64,000 nucleotides of DNA from NCBI RefSeq assembly GCF_008329985.2, contig NZ_CP038437.2, forward strand, positions 1,116,001 to 1,180,000, in the 5' to 3' direction. A model generated the notes under the pieces. That model had not been told where the DNA came from. It worked only from the letters and a program-made list of their open reading frames with translations, and did no database searches. A program made the translations under genes and the position numbers. The DNA comes from Halomonas binhaiensis. Its GTDB lineage: Bacteria; Pseudomonadota; Gammaproteobacteria; Pseudomonadales; Halomonadaceae. Below are positions 20,703 through 32,203 of this stretch, in pieces; the first letter of the stretch is position 1; each line of letters starts with the position of its first letter.

Positions 20703-22174
20703 GGCTGGTGATGAATCGTTGGCTGGGGTGGAATCGTTGGATGGGCATGTTGGCGCTGGCTTCTCTGGGAAGCCTGCACACTGCCAGTGCGGAAGCGGGG
20801 GATGTGGACAATATTCGGCTGTGGGCTGCGCCTGACCACTCGCGCCTGGTATTTGACCTGTCATCACCCGTCGATGCAGAGGTCTTCCAGCTCGACAACC
20901 CTAGCCGACTGGTCATCGACCTGACCGATGCCCAGCTCAAGGATGACCCCAGCAGTCTCAACCTCAGTGGCAGTGCGATCAACAGTGTGCGAACGGGAGT
21001 GCGTGACGGCACTGGTCTGCGTGTAGTGCTGGAACTCAACCGCCCCATCGAGCCACGCCACTTCTCCCTGGCGCCCAACGATCAGTATGGTGATCGCCTG
21101 GTGGTGGACCTGGAATATCCAGGTGAGAGTGCGGTAGATGACCCCATCGATCCGATCGAGAAGATGATCCGTGAGCAGGAAATTGCTGCCCAGCGTGCCA
21201 AGACGGAAGCGGTGGCTGAGGGGCGTGCCCCGGAGGAAGCCGCGGCTGCGACCCCGGTGGACCCTGCCAAACCTCATCCCAAGCGTGACATCATCATTGC
21301 TGTTGACGCAGGACATGGCGGCGAAGACCCAGGAGCCACAGGCCCCAGCGGTACTCGCGAGAAGGATGTGGTACTGCAGATGGCCGATCGTCTGGCCAAA
21401 ATGATCAACCAGACACCAGGCTTCAAGGCCGTGATGATTCGTGATGGCGACTATTATGTTGGCCTGCGTCAGCGGACCCTGATCGCACGTGAACAGAAGG
21501 CTGACTTTTTCGTCTCCATTCATGCTGATGCGTTCAGCAGCCCTCGCCCCTATGGCAGTTCCGTGTTCGCCCTGTCCCAGAGTGGTGCCACTTCCGAGAC
21601 AGCCAAGTGGCTGGCAGCCACCGAGAACCGTTCGGACTTGATTGGTGGCGTTGACGGTAACCTGTCACTGGATGACAAGGATCAGGTGCTGCGCGGTGTG
21701 CTGCTCGACCTGACCATGACGGCAACCCTCAACGACTCCCTGGCGATTGGTGGTGACATGCTGGAGCGGATCGGCCAAGTCAACCATTTGCACAAGAGTC
21801 GTGTGGAGCAGGCGGGCTTCGTGGTGTTGAAGTCACCGGACATTCCCTCGTTGCTGGTTGAAACCGGGTTCATCTCGAATCCAGAGGAAGAGCGCAACCT
21901 ACGTAATGGCGCCTATCAGGAACGCATGATGAGTGCAGTGCTCGGCGGGATTCGTACCCATTTCGAACGTAATCCGCCGCCGGCCAGCCTGTTGGCCTGG
22001 CAGCGTGACCATGGACGTTCCACGGCAAGCGGTGAGTATCGTATTCAGGCGGGTGATACCTTGTCGGGCATTGCACAGCGCCATGGGGTGTCATTGTCTC
22101 AACTGCGTCAGGCCAATGAGCTTGCCAGCGATTCGATTCGCGTCGGTCAAGTGCTGCGCATTCCCAGCTCTTGA
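20699..22174 (+). CDS. amiB: N-acetylmuramoyl-L-alanine amidase with AMIN and LysM domains
   Basis: Periplasmic amidase that splits septal peptidoglycan during cell separation. The 491-residue product starts with a signal peptide (about 1-31). It has an AMIN targeting domain (about 37-140), a linker rich in Ala/Glu, and an Amidase_3 zinc domain (about 195-420) with VDAGHGGEDPGATG, SIHADAF and LVETGFISN. A C-terminal LysM repeat (about 447-490, YRIQAGDTLSGIAQRHGVS) binds glycan. ATG 20699 overlaps the tsaE stop by 4 bp. Gene order tsaE-amiB-mutL-miaA is as in E. coli. Confidence 0.95.
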   Translation: MRLVMNRWLGWNRWMGMLALASLGSLHTASAEAGDVDNIRLWAAPDHSRLVFDLSSPVDAEVFQLDNPSRLVIDLTDAQLKDDPSSLNLSGSAINSVRTGVRDGTGLRVVLELNRPIEPRHFSLAPNDQYGDRLVVDLEYPGESAVDDPIDPIEKMIREQEIAAQRAKTEAVAEGRAPEEAAAATPVDPAKPHPKRDIIIAVDAGHGGEDPGATGPSGTREKDVVLQMADRLAKMINQTPGFKAVMIRDGDYYVGLRQRTLIAREQKADFFVSIHADAFSSPRPYGSSVFALSQSGATSETAKWLAATENRSDLIGGVDGNLSLDDKDQVLRGVLLDLTMTATLNDSLAIGGDMLERIGQVNHLHKSRVEQAGFVVLKSPDIPSLLVETGFISNPEEERNLRNGAYQERMMSAVLGGIRTHFERNPPPASLLAWQRDHGRSTASGEYRIQAGDTLSGIAQRHGVSLSQLRQANELASDSIRVGQVLRIPSS

Positions 22175-22206
22175 AAAGAGCCCTGAACGGCATGTAAGGA
22201 ATGACC

Positions 22207-24282
22207 ATGACTGAGAGTTCTGTCCAGCAAGATACGTCGGTGCGTCGCCGTATCCAGGTTCTTGATCCTCGGCTGGCCAACCAGATTGCCGCAGGGGAAG
22301 TGGTGGAGCGGCCGGCGTCGGTAGTCAAGGAGCTGGTGGAAAATGCCATTGATGCTGGTGGCTCGCGCATTGACATCGAGGTGGAAGTCGGTGGTGCCAG
22401 GCTGATCCGTGTACGGGATGATGGCTGTGGCATTGCGGAAGATGACCTGCCACTGTCGTTGTCGCGCCATGCCACCAGCAAGATTGCGTCTCTCGAAGAG
22501 CTGGAAGGCGTTGCCAGCCTGGGCTTCCGCGGTGAGGCCCTGGCATCGGTCAGCTCGGTGTCGCGTCTTGAGCTGGTGTCCAACGTCGAGGACGACCCTC
22601 GGGGTGGCTGGCGGGTCGTGGCGGAAGGTCGCAACATGGAACCTCGCGTGACGCCTGCGCCTCATCCGCGAGGAACCTCGGTCACTGTGCGTGACCTGTT
22701 CTTCAATACGCCGGCCCGGCGCAAGTTCCTGCGTACCGAGAAAACCGAATTCGGTCATGTAGAAGAAACCTTTCGCCGTCAGGCGTTGTCGCGTTTCGAC
22801 ATCGGCTGGACCTTGCGCCACAACAGCAAGACACTACACCAATTGCCTGTGGCTGAGAGTGTCGAGGAGCGTGAGCGGCGTCTCAGGTCGTTGCTTGGCA
22901 AGGACTTCCTGGGAAATGCCCTGAACTTGGATATCGCCGCAGGCGGTCTGCGTCTATGGGGTTGGGTCGGGCTTCCGACGCATTCCCGCGCGCAAGCCGA
23001 TCAACAGTATTTCTTCGTCAATGGTCGCGTGGTGCGCGACCGACTGGTGGCCCACGCCATTCGGCAGGCCTACCGGGATGTGCTGTTCCATGGCCGCCAT
23101 CCCGTGTTCGTGCTGTATCTCGAGGTCGATCCGACGGTGGTGGATGTCAATGTCCACCCGACCAAGCATGAAGTGCGCTTTCGCGATGGCCGTATGGTTC
23201 ACGATTTCCTGTTCTCCAGTCTGCATCGGGCTCTCGGTGAAGCCCGGGCCGGGGGAGAGCGTGATGCCGGGCAACTGGCTTCCGACCAGGATGGGCTTGA
23301 AGTCGACCCGACCACTGGTGAAATCAAGACACCTTCGACGCTCGCCAGGGAAAGTGGGGAGGCATCCGCCCAACCCGCCTGGCAGCAGCAGCCCATGGCG
23401 CTTCATCCTCGTCGTGAGGATGCAACGGCAAGCGTGACACCTGACCGGGTGCGGGCCTTCATGGATGGCTACCGTCAGTTGCATCCCGAGCATGAGGAAA
23501 GCCTGCTCACCCCTCAGCCTGGAGCGCCTCAGGTAGGAGGGCGTGCTGCAGAGGTGGCCCTGGCGGAACGTGCCGGCGAGTACACGGCAAGAACGCTGCC
23601 AGCAGCCCAGGGTAGCGGCCCTCGGGAGAACCGCATCCAGAATGACGGGGGGCTTCCTGCGCCATCTGATCCAATGGCTGAGGAAGATCCCACCCAGGCT
23701 CCGCCACTGGGTTTTGCCGTTGCCCAGCTCCACGGCATCTATATTCTGGCCCAGAACGCCCAGGGCCTGGTGCTGGTGGACATGCATGCCGCTCATGAGC
23801 GTATTGTCTATGAGCACATGAAAAACCAGGTACATGGTGGAGCCCTGGAGGCGCAGCCATTGCTGGTCCCTGTGTCCCTGGCTGCCAGCCCGGCAGAAAT
23901 TGAAACCGCAGAAAGTGAGCGTGAAGCCTTCTCCCGTCTGGGGGTGGAACTGGATGCTGCAGGCCCGGAAACGCTGCTGGTGCGCCAACTGCCGGCCCTG
24001 TTGTCGGATGCGGATGTAGAGCCGCTGATCCGTGACATGCTTTCGGACCTGGAGCGCTATGGCCGCTCGGACCGTATCGAGGCGCATATCAATGAACTGC
24101 TTGCGACCATGGCGTGTCATGGCAGCGTGCGGGCTAACCGTCAACTGACGATTGCCGAAATGAATGCGCTGCTGCGCGATATGGAGCGTACTGAACGCAG
24201 TGGCCAGTGTAATCATGGCCGCCCGACCTGGACCCAGATGAGCCTGCGCGAACTGGATCGTCTGTTCCTGCGAGGGCAATGA
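22207..24282 (+). CDS. mutL: DNA mismatch repair protein MutL, predicted endonuclease type
   Basis: Links MutS mismatch recognition to strand incision. The 691-residue protein has GHKL ATPase motifs [10 protein letters not shown] near 40, DDGCGI near 70 and [14 protein letters not shown] near 105. A variable acidic/proline linker (about 340-490) separates the N-terminal and C-terminal domains. The C-terminal domain contains [12 protein letters not shown], which fits the endonuclease motif DQHA-x2-E-x4-E with Met for Gln, plus ACHGSVRA and CNHGRP. This predicts a nicking MutL, as in bacteria without MutH. ATG 22207 is preferred because AAGGA sits 6 bp upstream; ATG 22201 directly abuts it. Confidence 0.94.
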   Translation: MTESSVQQDTSVRRRIQVLDPRLANQIAAGEVVERPASVVKELVENAIDAGGSRIDIEVEVGGARLIRVRDDGCGIAEDDLPLSLSRHATSKIASLEELEGVASLGFRGEALASVSSVSRLELVSNVEDDPRGGWRVVAEGRNMEPRVTPAPHPRGTSVTVRDLFFNTPARRKFLRTEKTEFGHVEETFRRQALSRFDIGWTLRHNSKTLHQLPVAESVEERERRLRSLLGKDFLGNALNLDIAAGGLRLWGWVGLPTHSRAQADQQYFFVNGRVVRDRLVAHAIRQAYRDVLFHGRHPVFVLYLEVDPTVVDVNVHPTKHEVRFRDGRMVHDFLFSSLHRALGEARAGGERDAGQLASDQDGLEVDPTTGEIKTPSTLARESGEASAQPAWQQQPMALHPRREDATASVTPDRVRAFMDGYRQLHPEHEESLLTPQPGAPQVGGRAAEVALAERAGEYTARTLPAAQGSGPRENRIQNDGGLPAPSDPMAEEDPTQAPPLGFAVAQLHGIYILAQNAQGLVLVDMHAAHERIVYEHMKNQVHGGALEAQPLLVPVSLAASPAEIETAESEREAFSRLGVELDAAGPETLLVRQLPALLSDADVEPLIRDMLSDLERYGRSDRIEAHINELLATMACHGSVRANRQLTIAEMNALLRDMERTERSGQCNHGRPTWTQMSLRELDRLFLRGQ

Positions 24283-25259
24283 GCATGGCATCGCTTGACG
24301 TGTCAGATACGCGACCTTTTGCCGTGCTGCTGATGGGACCTACGGCTGCGGGCAAGACAGACCTGGCCATCGCCCTGCATGAGCGCCTGGGAGCCGACAT
24401 CATCAGCGTCGACTCCGCCATGGTCTATCGTGGGATGGATATAGGCAGTGCAAAGCCTTCTGCAGAAGAGTTGTCTCGTGCCCCTCATCGCCTGATCGAT
24501 ATCCGCGATCCGGCTCATGCCTACTCGGCAGCGGACTTCCGTACCGATGCCCTGCGTGAAATGTCGGACATCACTGCCAAGGGACGGATTCCACTGCTGG
24601 TCGGCGGCACTATGATGTACTTCAAGTGTCTTATTGATGGGGTAGCCAAGATGCCAGCAGCAGACCCTCAGGTGCGGCAGTTGCTTGAACGAGAAGTCGA
24701 GCAGCATGGGCTTGAGGCGCTGCATAGGCGATTGGCTGAGGTCGATCCAGAGTCGGCAGCCCGCATTCACCCCAATGACCCTCAGCGCTTGATGCGCGCT
24801 CTGGAGGTGTTCGAGATCAGTGGGCGCTCCATGACGGAGCTATGGCGTGAACAGCAGCGTGAAACCTTTCCCTATCGGACGCTGTCCATAGGGCTCGCCC
24901 CGGCACAGCGTTCCGTGCTACATGAAAGAATAGCAAGGCGCTTTGAGGCGATGCTGGAAGGTGGCTTCCTTGATGAGGTTGCTGCTTTGAAGGCAAGGGG
25001 AAATCTCTCGCCTGACCTGCCGTCGATGAAAAGCGTCGGCTACCGTCAGGCCTGGAGTTATCTGGATGGCGAGTATGATCTGAGTGAACTGCGCAAGCGT
25101 GGAGTGATTGCCACTCGTCAACTGGCCAAGCGTCAATTGACCTGGATGCGTAGTTGGTCAGATCTACACTGGATCGACTCGCTGGCTGACAGTCCCGAAC
25201 AGCGGTTATATGACGCTGTTGCCAGGAGCATTGCCAAGGGGACTACCAAGACCTCGTGA
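24279..25259 (+). CDS. miaA: tRNA dimethylallyltransferase
   Basis: Adds the dimethylallyl group to A37 of tRNAs reading UNN codons. The 326-residue protein has a P-loop [11 protein letters not shown] near 20, the [17 protein letters not shown] segment near 46, and [10 protein letters not shown] near 110. The start overlaps the mutL stop as ATGA; a second ATG two codons later is possible. Its stop is 197 bp before hfq, which leaves room for the separate hfq promoter known in E. coli. Confidence 0.95.
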   Translation: MSMASLDVSDTRPFAVLLMGPTAAGKTDLAIALHERLGADIISVDSAMVYRGMDIGSAKPSAEELSRAPHRLIDIRDPAHAYSAADFRTDALREMSDITAKGRIPLLVGGTMMYFKCLIDGVAKMPAADPQVRQLLEREVEQHGLEALHRRLAEVDPESAARIHPNDPQRLMRALEVFEISGRSMTELWREQQRETFPYRTLSIGLAPAQRSVLHERIARRFEAMLEGGFLDEVAALKARGNLSPDLPSMKSVGYRQAWSYLDGEYDLSELRKRGVIATRQLAKRQLTWMRSWSDLHWIDSLADSPEQRLYDAVARSIAKGTTKTS

Positions 25260-25456
25260 GCAATGCGGAAATACTTGTCGCGCATCTTAAAATCGTGCGT
25301 GGTGCTGGCACATAGCGTAAGATATCGAGTTCGTGTGGCTGCATGACCAGGCCCCGCCGAATCCAAGACGTTCGCCGTTCCTCACGGGAAGAGTGGGTGT
25401 CAGGGAAGCACTTATTTATTTAACGTTAACAACCTAGAGATTACAGGGAGAGCAAG

Positions 25457-25702
25457 ATGTCCAAAGGGCAGTCCCTCCAAGACCCGTACTTGAACATTCT
25501 GCGCAAGGAGCGCATTCCGGTGTCGATTTTCCTGGTCAATGGCATCAAGTTGCAGGGCCAGATCGAATCTTTCGACCAATTTGTCATCCTGCTGCGTAAT
25601 ACCGTCAGTCAGATGGTCTACAAGCACGCCATCTCCACCGTGGTGCCGTCTCGCAATGTGCGACTGCCGGCCCAGGATCCTGCGGCGCAGCCGGATAGCT
25701 GA
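25457..25702 (+). CDS. hfq: RNA chaperone Hfq
   Basis: Hexameric RNA chaperone for small-RNA pairing. The 81-residue protein has the Sm1 motif through [21 protein letters not shown] and the Sm2 motif [11 protein letters not shown]. The proximal-face residues Gln8, Asp9 and Lys56 are in the expected places. The C-terminal tail is only about 10 residues, far shorter than in E. coli (102 aa). ATG 25457 is preceded by GGGAGAG. Confidence 0.97.
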   Translation: MSKGQSLQDPYLNILRKERIPVSIFLVNGIKLQGQIESFDQFVILLRNTVSQMVYKHAISTVVPSRNVRLPAQDPAAQPDS

Positions 25703-25719
25703 TATCCGTGAGGTATTGA

Positions 25720-27036
25720 TTGTTTTTTGAACGTCCCGACGCCGGTGAAACGGCGATACTCGTCCATATCGATTTTCAGGACGAGCAGGAGCGCGAAGAT
25801 CCCAGCGAGTTTCTCGAACTGGTGAGGTCGGCGGGCGCTGAGCCCGCCACTCTGATCACTGGTAGCCGTCAGCGGCCCGATCCCAGGAGCTTCGTAGGCT
25901 CGGGAAAGCTGGATGAGCTACGTGATGCTCTCTCGGTGCACGAAGCCGAGCTGGTGATCTTCAACCATGCGCTCAGTCCCTCTCAGGAACGTAACGTCGA
26001 GCAGGCGCTCAAGTGCCGTGTGCTTGACCGTACGGGCCTGATTCTTGACATCTTTGCCCAGCGTGCACGTACCCATGAAGGTAAGTTGCAGGTGGAACTG
26101 GCTCAGCTCGAATACATGTCTACCCGACTGGTTCGTGGCTGGACCCACCTTGAACGCCAGAAAGGGGGGATTGGTCTGCGTGGCCCGGGTGAAACCCAGC
26201 TTGAGACTGACCGTCGCCTGCTGCGGGCGCGGATCAAGTCGATTCACAGGCGTCTCGACAAGGTGCGCAGTCAGCGCACCCAGAATCGCCGTGCACGCTC
26301 CCGGGCAGAGATCCACAGTGTGTCGCTTGTGGGCTATACCAACGCCGGTAAATCGACGCTTTTCAATTCATTGACCTCTGCTGAGGTCTATGCGGCAGAC
26401 CAGCTCTTCGCTACTCTCGATCCTACGCTGCGGCGTCTAGATGTCGAGGATGTGGGCTCCGTGGTGCTGGCGGATACCGTAGGTTTCATTCGCCATCTAC
26501 CGCATAAACTGGTGGAAGCGTTTCGCGCAACCTTGCAGGAAGCTGCGGAAGCGACGTTACTGGTGCATGTGATAGATGCCGCTGACCCTGACCGTGATCT
26601 CAACGTGGCTCAGGTCAACGCGGTGCTGGAGGAAATAGGTGCCTCGAAGGTACCGACCCTCAAGGTGATGAACAAGATCGACGTGTTCGATAGTGCTCCA
26701 CGCATCGAGCGGGATGAGCACGGAGTCCCTCAGGTCGTATGGTTGTCGGCACGAGAAGGCCGTGGTCTCGACCTGCTGAAGCAGGCATTATCCGAGCGTC
26801 TGTCGGATGACATCATCGACTTCTCTCTGACATTGTCGCCGGCGCAGGGGAGAATGCGTGCTGCACTTCACGAGTTGGGGGCAGTACGTGGGGAAGGTTT
26901 CGATGACGCAGGACATACTCAGCTGAGGGTCCGCCTGCCACGGCGCGATTTCAATCAGCTGATGGCGCGGCTGGGAGAGAGCGCCGACGATTATCTTCCT
27001 GAGGCGCTCAGGGAACGCGAAACCTGGGAAGCTTGA
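25720..27036 (+). CDS. hflX: Ribosome-associated GTPase HflX
   Basis: GTPase that splits or rescues 70S ribosomes under stress. The 438-residue protein has the HflX N-terminal domain (LVRGWTHLERQKGGIGLRGP near 140-160) and a G domain with GYTNAGKSTLFN near 205, DTVGFIRHLP near 252 and NKID near 318. The start is TTG 25720, giving MFFERPDAGETAILVHIDF, which matches the family N-terminus; GAGG lies 7 bp upstream. A TTG start may limit synthesis. It lies 17 bp after hfq. Confidence 0.94.
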   Translation: MFFERPDAGETAILVHIDFQDEQEREDPSEFLELVRSAGAEPATLITGSRQRPDPRSFVGSGKLDELRDALSVHEAELVIFNHALSPSQERNVEQALKCRVLDRTGLILDIFAQRARTHEGKLQVELAQLEYMSTRLVRGWTHLERQKGGIGLRGPGETQLETDRRLLRARIKSIHRRLDKVRSQRTQNRRARSRAEIHSVSLVGYTNAGKSTLFNSLTSAEVYAADQLFATLDPTLRRLDVEDVGSVVLADTVGFIRHLPHKLVEAFRATLQEAAEATLLVHVIDAADPDRDLNVAQVNAVLEEIGASKVPTLKVMNKIDVFDSAPRIERDEHGVPQVVWLSAREGRGLDLLKQALSERLSDDIIDFSLTLSPAQGRMRAALHELGAVRGEGFDDAGHTQLRVRLPRRDFNQLMARLGESADDYLPEALRERETWEA

Positions 27037-27229
27037 GCACACCTCATGGACTGCAGTCTAGGCTGATAACGAACGAGGAAGCTCAACTGGTGATCTAGAT
27101 GAGTTTTCCTGGGTCGATAGAAACGCAGGATGGCCAAGAATGTAGCGAGCCATGAGTGGGTTCGGATATAAGACAAGGATCGCAACCGATGCTCCTCTGC
27201 AGAGAGGAGCACCAGAGTGGAGACATTGT

Positions 27230-28486
27230 ATGGCCTGGAATGAGCCTGGTGGCGGCAACGGCAACCAGCATGACCCCTGGAGTGGCGGGGGGCGCCGTGG
27301 CAGTGGTGGCGGCGGCAACAAGGGCGGAGGTGATAATCAAGGGGGACCTCCTGACCTCGATGAGGCGCTGAAGAAGTTTCAGGACAAGCTCAACAGCATG
27401 TTGGGTGGCCGTGGCAATCGCGGAGGCAAGGGTGGTCGTGGCGGCCGAGGGGGCCGTTCGCGTAACCCCTTCACCTTGCCGGGCTTGCTGATCATCATTG
27501 CGCTGGCAATATGGGCGGCCAGTGGCTTCTATCTGGTCGACCAGTCTGAACGTGGCGTGGTTCTGCGCTTTGGCAAGTTCCAGGAAGTGGTCTCGCCGGG
27601 TCTGCAGTGGAATCCGCCGTTGATTGATGATGTACGCATGGTCAATGTGACCCGTGTGCGCTCTGTCAGCCAGACACAGTCAATGCTGACCCAGGATGAG
27701 AACATCGTCTCGGTGGAAATCTCGGCCCAGTATCAGGTTGCTGATCCGCGTGGCTATGTCCTCAATGTCCGTGACCCGGAGCTGTCTCTGGCAAATGCTC
27801 TCGACTCGGCTCTGCGCCATGTCGTCGGCGGCACCGACATGATCGATATCCTGACCTCCGGTCGTGAGATTCTTGGCTCTGCCGTGTCCAACCGTTTGCA
27901 GTCCTACATGGACAGCTATGGTACAGGCATCAGCTTGGTGACCTTGAACGTCGAGTCGACCTCGCCGCCTGATGCGGTGCAGGATGCCTTCGACGACGTC
28001 ATCCGTGCGCGTGAGGATCGTCAGCGCACCATCAACGAAGCCATGGCATACGCCAATGCCATCATTCCGGCTGCCCAGGGGCAGGCTCAACGCGTTGTCG
28101 AGCAGGGCCAGGGGTATCGTGAGTCTGTGGTCGCCGAGGCGCGTGGTCAGGCCAGCCGTTTCTCTGCCTTGCTGGCGCAATATCGTGATGCTCCGCAGAT
28201 CATGCGTGAACGTCTCTACCTTGACGCGATCAGTGAAGTACTTGGCCAGACCAACAAGGTGCTGGTGGATGTAGACCAGAACAGCCCGTTGATGGTTCTG
28301 CCCATGGACAAGCTGAGCCGTTCCAGTGGCTCCAGTGCGGCAGCGTCGGACGCTGACCATCAGCTGGATCCCAAGGTGCTCGAGCGCATTCGAGCCGAGT
28401 CACGGGCAGCCGGCGAAAGCAGCACATCCAGCAGCAGTGTTGGCAGCTCTGGCGGTAGTACTGGTATCCAGCGGGAGGGTCGCTAA
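27230..28486 (+). CDS. hflK: FtsH protease modulator HflK
   Basis: SPFH/band-7 membrane protein that with HflC forms a large periplasmic cage around FtsH. The 418-residue protein has a glycine/arginine-rich cytoplasmic N-terminus (about 1-75, GGRGNRGGKGGRGGRGG), one membrane helix (about 83-103), and an SPFH domain followed by a long helical region rich in Ala/Gln. A serine-rich tail ends it. ATG 27230 is preceded by GGAG at 8 bp and gives MAWNEPGGGNG, the family N-terminus; an upstream in-frame start is not supported. hflC begins at the base after the stop codon. Confidence 0.94.
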   Translation: MAWNEPGGGNGNQHDPWSGGGRRGSGGGGNKGGGDNQGGPPDLDEALKKFQDKLNSMLGGRGNRGGKGGRGGRGGRSRNPFTLPGLLIIIALAIWAASGFYLVDQSERGVVLRFGKFQEVVSPGLQWNPPLIDDVRMVNVTRVRSVSQTQSMLTQDENIVSVEISAQYQVADPRGYVLNVRDPELSLANALDSALRHVVGGTDMIDILTSGREILGSAVSNRLQSYMDSYGTGISLVTLNVESTSPPDAVQDAFDDVIRAREDRQRTINEAMAYANAIIPAAQGQAQRVVEQGQGYRESVVAEARGQASRFSALLAQYRDAPQIMRERLYLDAISEVLGQTNKVLVDVDQNSPLMVLPMDKLSRSSGSSAAASDADHQLDPKVLERIRAESRAAGESSTSSSSVGSSGGSTGIQREGR

Positions 28487-29365
28487 ATGATCAATAACAA
28501 GTCTCTGATCATTGTCGGTGGCCTGGCGGCTCTGGCCTGGCTCGCCAGCAACACTCTGTACGTGGTCGACGAGACCCAGCGTGCGGTGAAGCTGCGCTTT
28601 GGTGAAGTCATCGAGGAAAACATCCAGCCGGGCCTGCATGCCAAGGTGCCGATCACCCAGACTATCCGCAAGTTCGACACTCGTGTGCTGACACTGGATA
28701 CCGAAACCAGCCGTTATCTGACCAGAGAGCAGAAAGCGGTGATCGTGGACTCTTACGTCAAGTGGCAGGTGATCAACCCGACACGCTACTACGAGGCGAC
28801 GGCGGGCGACGAATTGATGGCGGTACGCCTGATTCAGCCGCGGGTCGATGAGAGTCTGCGTAATGAGTTCGGTCAGCTCAGCTTGCAGCAGATCATCGCG
28901 GAAAAACGCGATGAACTGATGTCCGGCCCTACCGCAGATCTCAATGCATTGATGCGTGAGGAGCTTGGTGTGGCAATCCTTGATATCCGCGTCAAACGCA
29001 TCGATCTGCCAGAGGATGTATCCTCGGCGGTATATGACCGCATGCGCTCTGAACGTGAACGTGAAGCTCGTGAGTGGCGCGCTCAAGGCAAGGAAGAGGC
29101 CGAGCGCATCCAGGCCAACGCGGATCGCCGTCGTCAGGTACTGCTGGCTCAGGCCAACGAACGGTCAGAGACCTTGCGCGGTGAAGGCGATGCTGAGGCT
29201 GCGGCAATCTTTGCACAAGCCTATGGGGAGGACCAAGAGTTCTTCTCGTTCTGGCGCAGCCTCAATGCGTATCGTGACACCTTCGGCGCCTCCGGTGGCA
29301 ACATGATGGTGCTCGATCCGTCCAGTGATTTCTTCCGTTATCTGAAGAGTCCAGACGCCAATTGA
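28487..29365 (+). CDS. hflC: FtsH protease modulator HflC
   Basis: Partner of HflK in the complex that regulates FtsH proteolysis. The 292-residue protein has one N-terminal membrane helix (about 7-24), an SPFH domain (about 25-190, DETQRAVKLRFGE), and a charged helical region (about 195-250, EREREAREWRAQGKEEAERI). It ends FFRYLKSPDAN, as in other HflC. The start directly follows the hflK stop, implying coupled translation. Two hairpins, the second a terminator, follow the gene. Confidence 0.95.
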   Translation: MINNKSLIIVGGLAALAWLASNTLYVVDETQRAVKLRFGEVIEENIQPGLHAKVPITQTIRKFDTRVLTLDTETSRYLTREQKAVIVDSYVKWQVINPTRYYEATAGDELMAVRLIQPRVDESLRNEFGQLSLQQIIAEKRDELMSGPTADLNALMREELGVAILDIRVKRIDLPEDVSSAVYDRMRSEREREAREWRAQGKEEAERIQANADRRRQVLLAQANERSETLRGEGDAEAAAIFAQAYGEDQEFFSFWRSLNAYRDTFGASGGNMMVLDPSSDFFRYLKSPDAN

Positions 29366-29371
29366 GGTAAT

Positions 29372-29404
29372 GGGTACACCTCTGTGCAGTACAGGGGTGT
29401 ACCC
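29372..29404 (+). other. Long hairpin just after hflC
   Basis: GGGTACACC...GGTGTACCC extends inward to a 14-bp stem with one G-T pair and a GCAGT loop. It has no T-tract, so it is probably a transcript-stabilising or processing structure ahead of the terminator 27 bp further on, not a terminator itself. Confidence 0.6.
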
Positions 29405-29430
29405 GAGCCATAAAGCTGATAGAATCTGTC

Positions 29431-29454
29431 AACCGGGCGTGGCCCGGTTTTTTT
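29431..29454 (+). terminator. Terminator of the hfl operon
   Basis: Stem AACCGGGC (29431-29438) / GCCCGGTT (29442-29449) with a GTG loop and a run of T through 29454. It separates the hfq-hflXKC transcription unit from hisZ, which starts 124 bp later. Confidence 0.9.
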
Positions 29455-29577
29455 GTGCGATTTTTTTGTGCTGCCACTTCCGTTCATCGCCTGCACGCTG
29501 GGGGAAATACTGCCCCCGATAGTGCGCGAGGTTTCGCGTGCGCGCAGGCTTGGCCCACAGTCCAAGCAGGATAAGAC

Positions 29578-30774
29578 ATGACCATCGCTGACCGCTGGCT
29601 CTTGCCCGACGGCATGGACGAGGTACTGCCGCCTCAAGCCAGTCGCATGGAGGAGTTGCGCCGGGCGCTGCTCGACCTTTATCACCTATGGGGCTATGAC
29701 CAGGTCATGCCGCCTCCGGTAGAGTTTCTCGACTCTTTACTTACCGGTACAGGCACCGATCTTGATCTGCAGACCTTCAAGCTCACCGATCAGCTCAGTG
29801 GTCGCATGATGGGGGTCAGTGCCGACGTCACTCCCCAGGTAGCACGCATGGATGCCCATTCGCTCAAGCGCGAGGGGCCGGTACGTCTGTGCTACTGCAC
29901 CAATGTGTTGCGTGCCAAGGCCGACCAGCATCAGGGCGGTCGCAGCCCGGTGCAGGTTGGCGTTGAGCTGTTCGGGCATGCCAGTCTTGCTGCGGATCTC
30001 GAGATACTGCTCCTGGCCCTGGAAAGTCTGGATGTGGCCGGTGCCCACGAAATCCACCTGGCTCTGGGGCATGTGGGCATCTATCGTAATCTTGTACAGG
30101 CTGCGGACCTGAATCAGGACGCCCAGGAGGCTTTCTCCGCTGCCTTGGCGCTGAAATCGCCAGGCCAGCTGGAAGAGCAGGTCACGCGTCATGTCAGTGA
30201 TCCTGCACTGGCTGACATGTTCCGGGCACTGGAAGAACTGCACGGTGGGCCTGAAGTGCTCGAACGCGCTCGCGAGGTATTCGCCGAAGCGCCCCAGGCG
30301 GTCAACGATGCACTCGACAAGCTATGTGATCTGTACCGTGGTGTGAGTGCCGAGCATCCAGAGGTTGCCTATTATTTCGATCTGTCGGAGCTGCGTGGCT
30401 ATCAGTACCACACCGGCATGATGTTTGCCGCCTATGTTCCGGGCTATGGCCAGGCACTGGCGAAGGGCGGACGCTACGATGACACCGGTCGGGCTTTCGG
30501 TCGTGCCCGTCCGGCGACAGGGTTCTCCATGGATCTCAAGGTGCTGGCATCACTGGCACCGAAGGAACCCGCCAAGGATGCTGTCTGGGCGCCAGCCGAG
30601 GACGCCGAGGGCTTGAGCGAGGCCATTCAGGCCTTGCGTGCGCAGGGGCGCAGGGTGGTTCGCGCTCTGCCTGGCCAGCGCACCGGAGCAGAGCAGCATG
30701 GCTGCTGTGAGCGCCTGGTCAGTACGAAGCAAGGCTGGACATTGGCGCCTCTCGATGAGGCGGAATCTGCTTGA
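29578..30774 (+). CDS. hisZ: ATP phosphoribosyltransferase regulatory subunit HisZ
   Basis: HisRS-like subunit that activates the short form of HisG in the first step of histidine synthesis. The 398-residue protein is a class II synthetase-like fold without anticodon domain. It includes LPDGMDEVLPPQA at the N-terminus, a motif-2-like region FKLTDQLSGRMMGVSADVTPQVAR, and ELRGYQYHTGMMFAAY near 275. The presence of HisZ predicts a short HisG elsewhere in the genome. The position between hflC and purA is conserved in Pseudomonas and relatives. Confidence 0.93.
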   Translation: MTIADRWLLPDGMDEVLPPQASRMEELRRALLDLYHLWGYDQVMPPPVEFLDSLLTGTGTDLDLQTFKLTDQLSGRMMGVSADVTPQVARMDAHSLKREGPVRLCYCTNVLRAKADQHQGGRSPVQVGVELFGHASLAADLEILLLALESLDVAGAHEIHLALGHVGIYRNLVQAADLNQDAQEAFSAALALKSPGQLEEQVTRHVSDPALADMFRALEELHGGPEVLERAREVFAEAPQAVNDALDKLCDLYRGVSAEHPEVAYYFDLSELRGYQYHTGMMFAAYVPGYGQALAKGGRYDDTGRAFGRARPATGFSMDLKVLASLAPKEPAKDAVWAPAEDAEGLSEAIQALRAQGRRVVRALPGQRTGAEQHGCCERLVSTKQGWTLAPLDEAESA

Positions 30775-30781
30775 TCAAGAA

Positions 30782-30810
30782 CTGCATGACCTGCAATGCG
30801 GGTCATGCAG
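30782..30810 (+). other. Hairpin downstream of hisZ
   Basis: A 10-bp perfect stem CTGCATGACC/GGTCATGCAG with a 9-nt loop, followed by CGTTAATTTC. The T content downstream is modest, so this may be a weak hisZ terminator. Confidence 0.5.
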
Positions 30811-30847
30811 CGTTAATTTCGTGCGCTTTCGCACATGACATTTCCGA

Positions 30848-30887
30848 TGCGCCGTGGCGCAGCACATTTTCGCAGCGCCATGGCGCT
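30848..30887. promoter_or_regulatory. Pair of related palindromes in the purA leader
   Basis: Two palindromes share a core: TGCGCCGTGGCGCA (30848-30861) and AGCGCCATGGCGCT (30874-30887). The shared form is GCGCC-N2-GGCGC, and the centres are 26 bp apart. The second ends 20 bp before the purA start codon. They could be a double operator or two RNA hairpins. They do not resemble the E. coli PurR site. Confidence 0.5.
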
Positions 30888-30901
30888 AAACGGAGAGATG
30901 A

Positions 30902-32203
<1,302 letters not shown>

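Noticed and set aside
25260..25456. Sigma-54 promoter upstream of hfq (TGGCAC near 25300)
   Set aside because: The -12 element is not matched at the required spacing.
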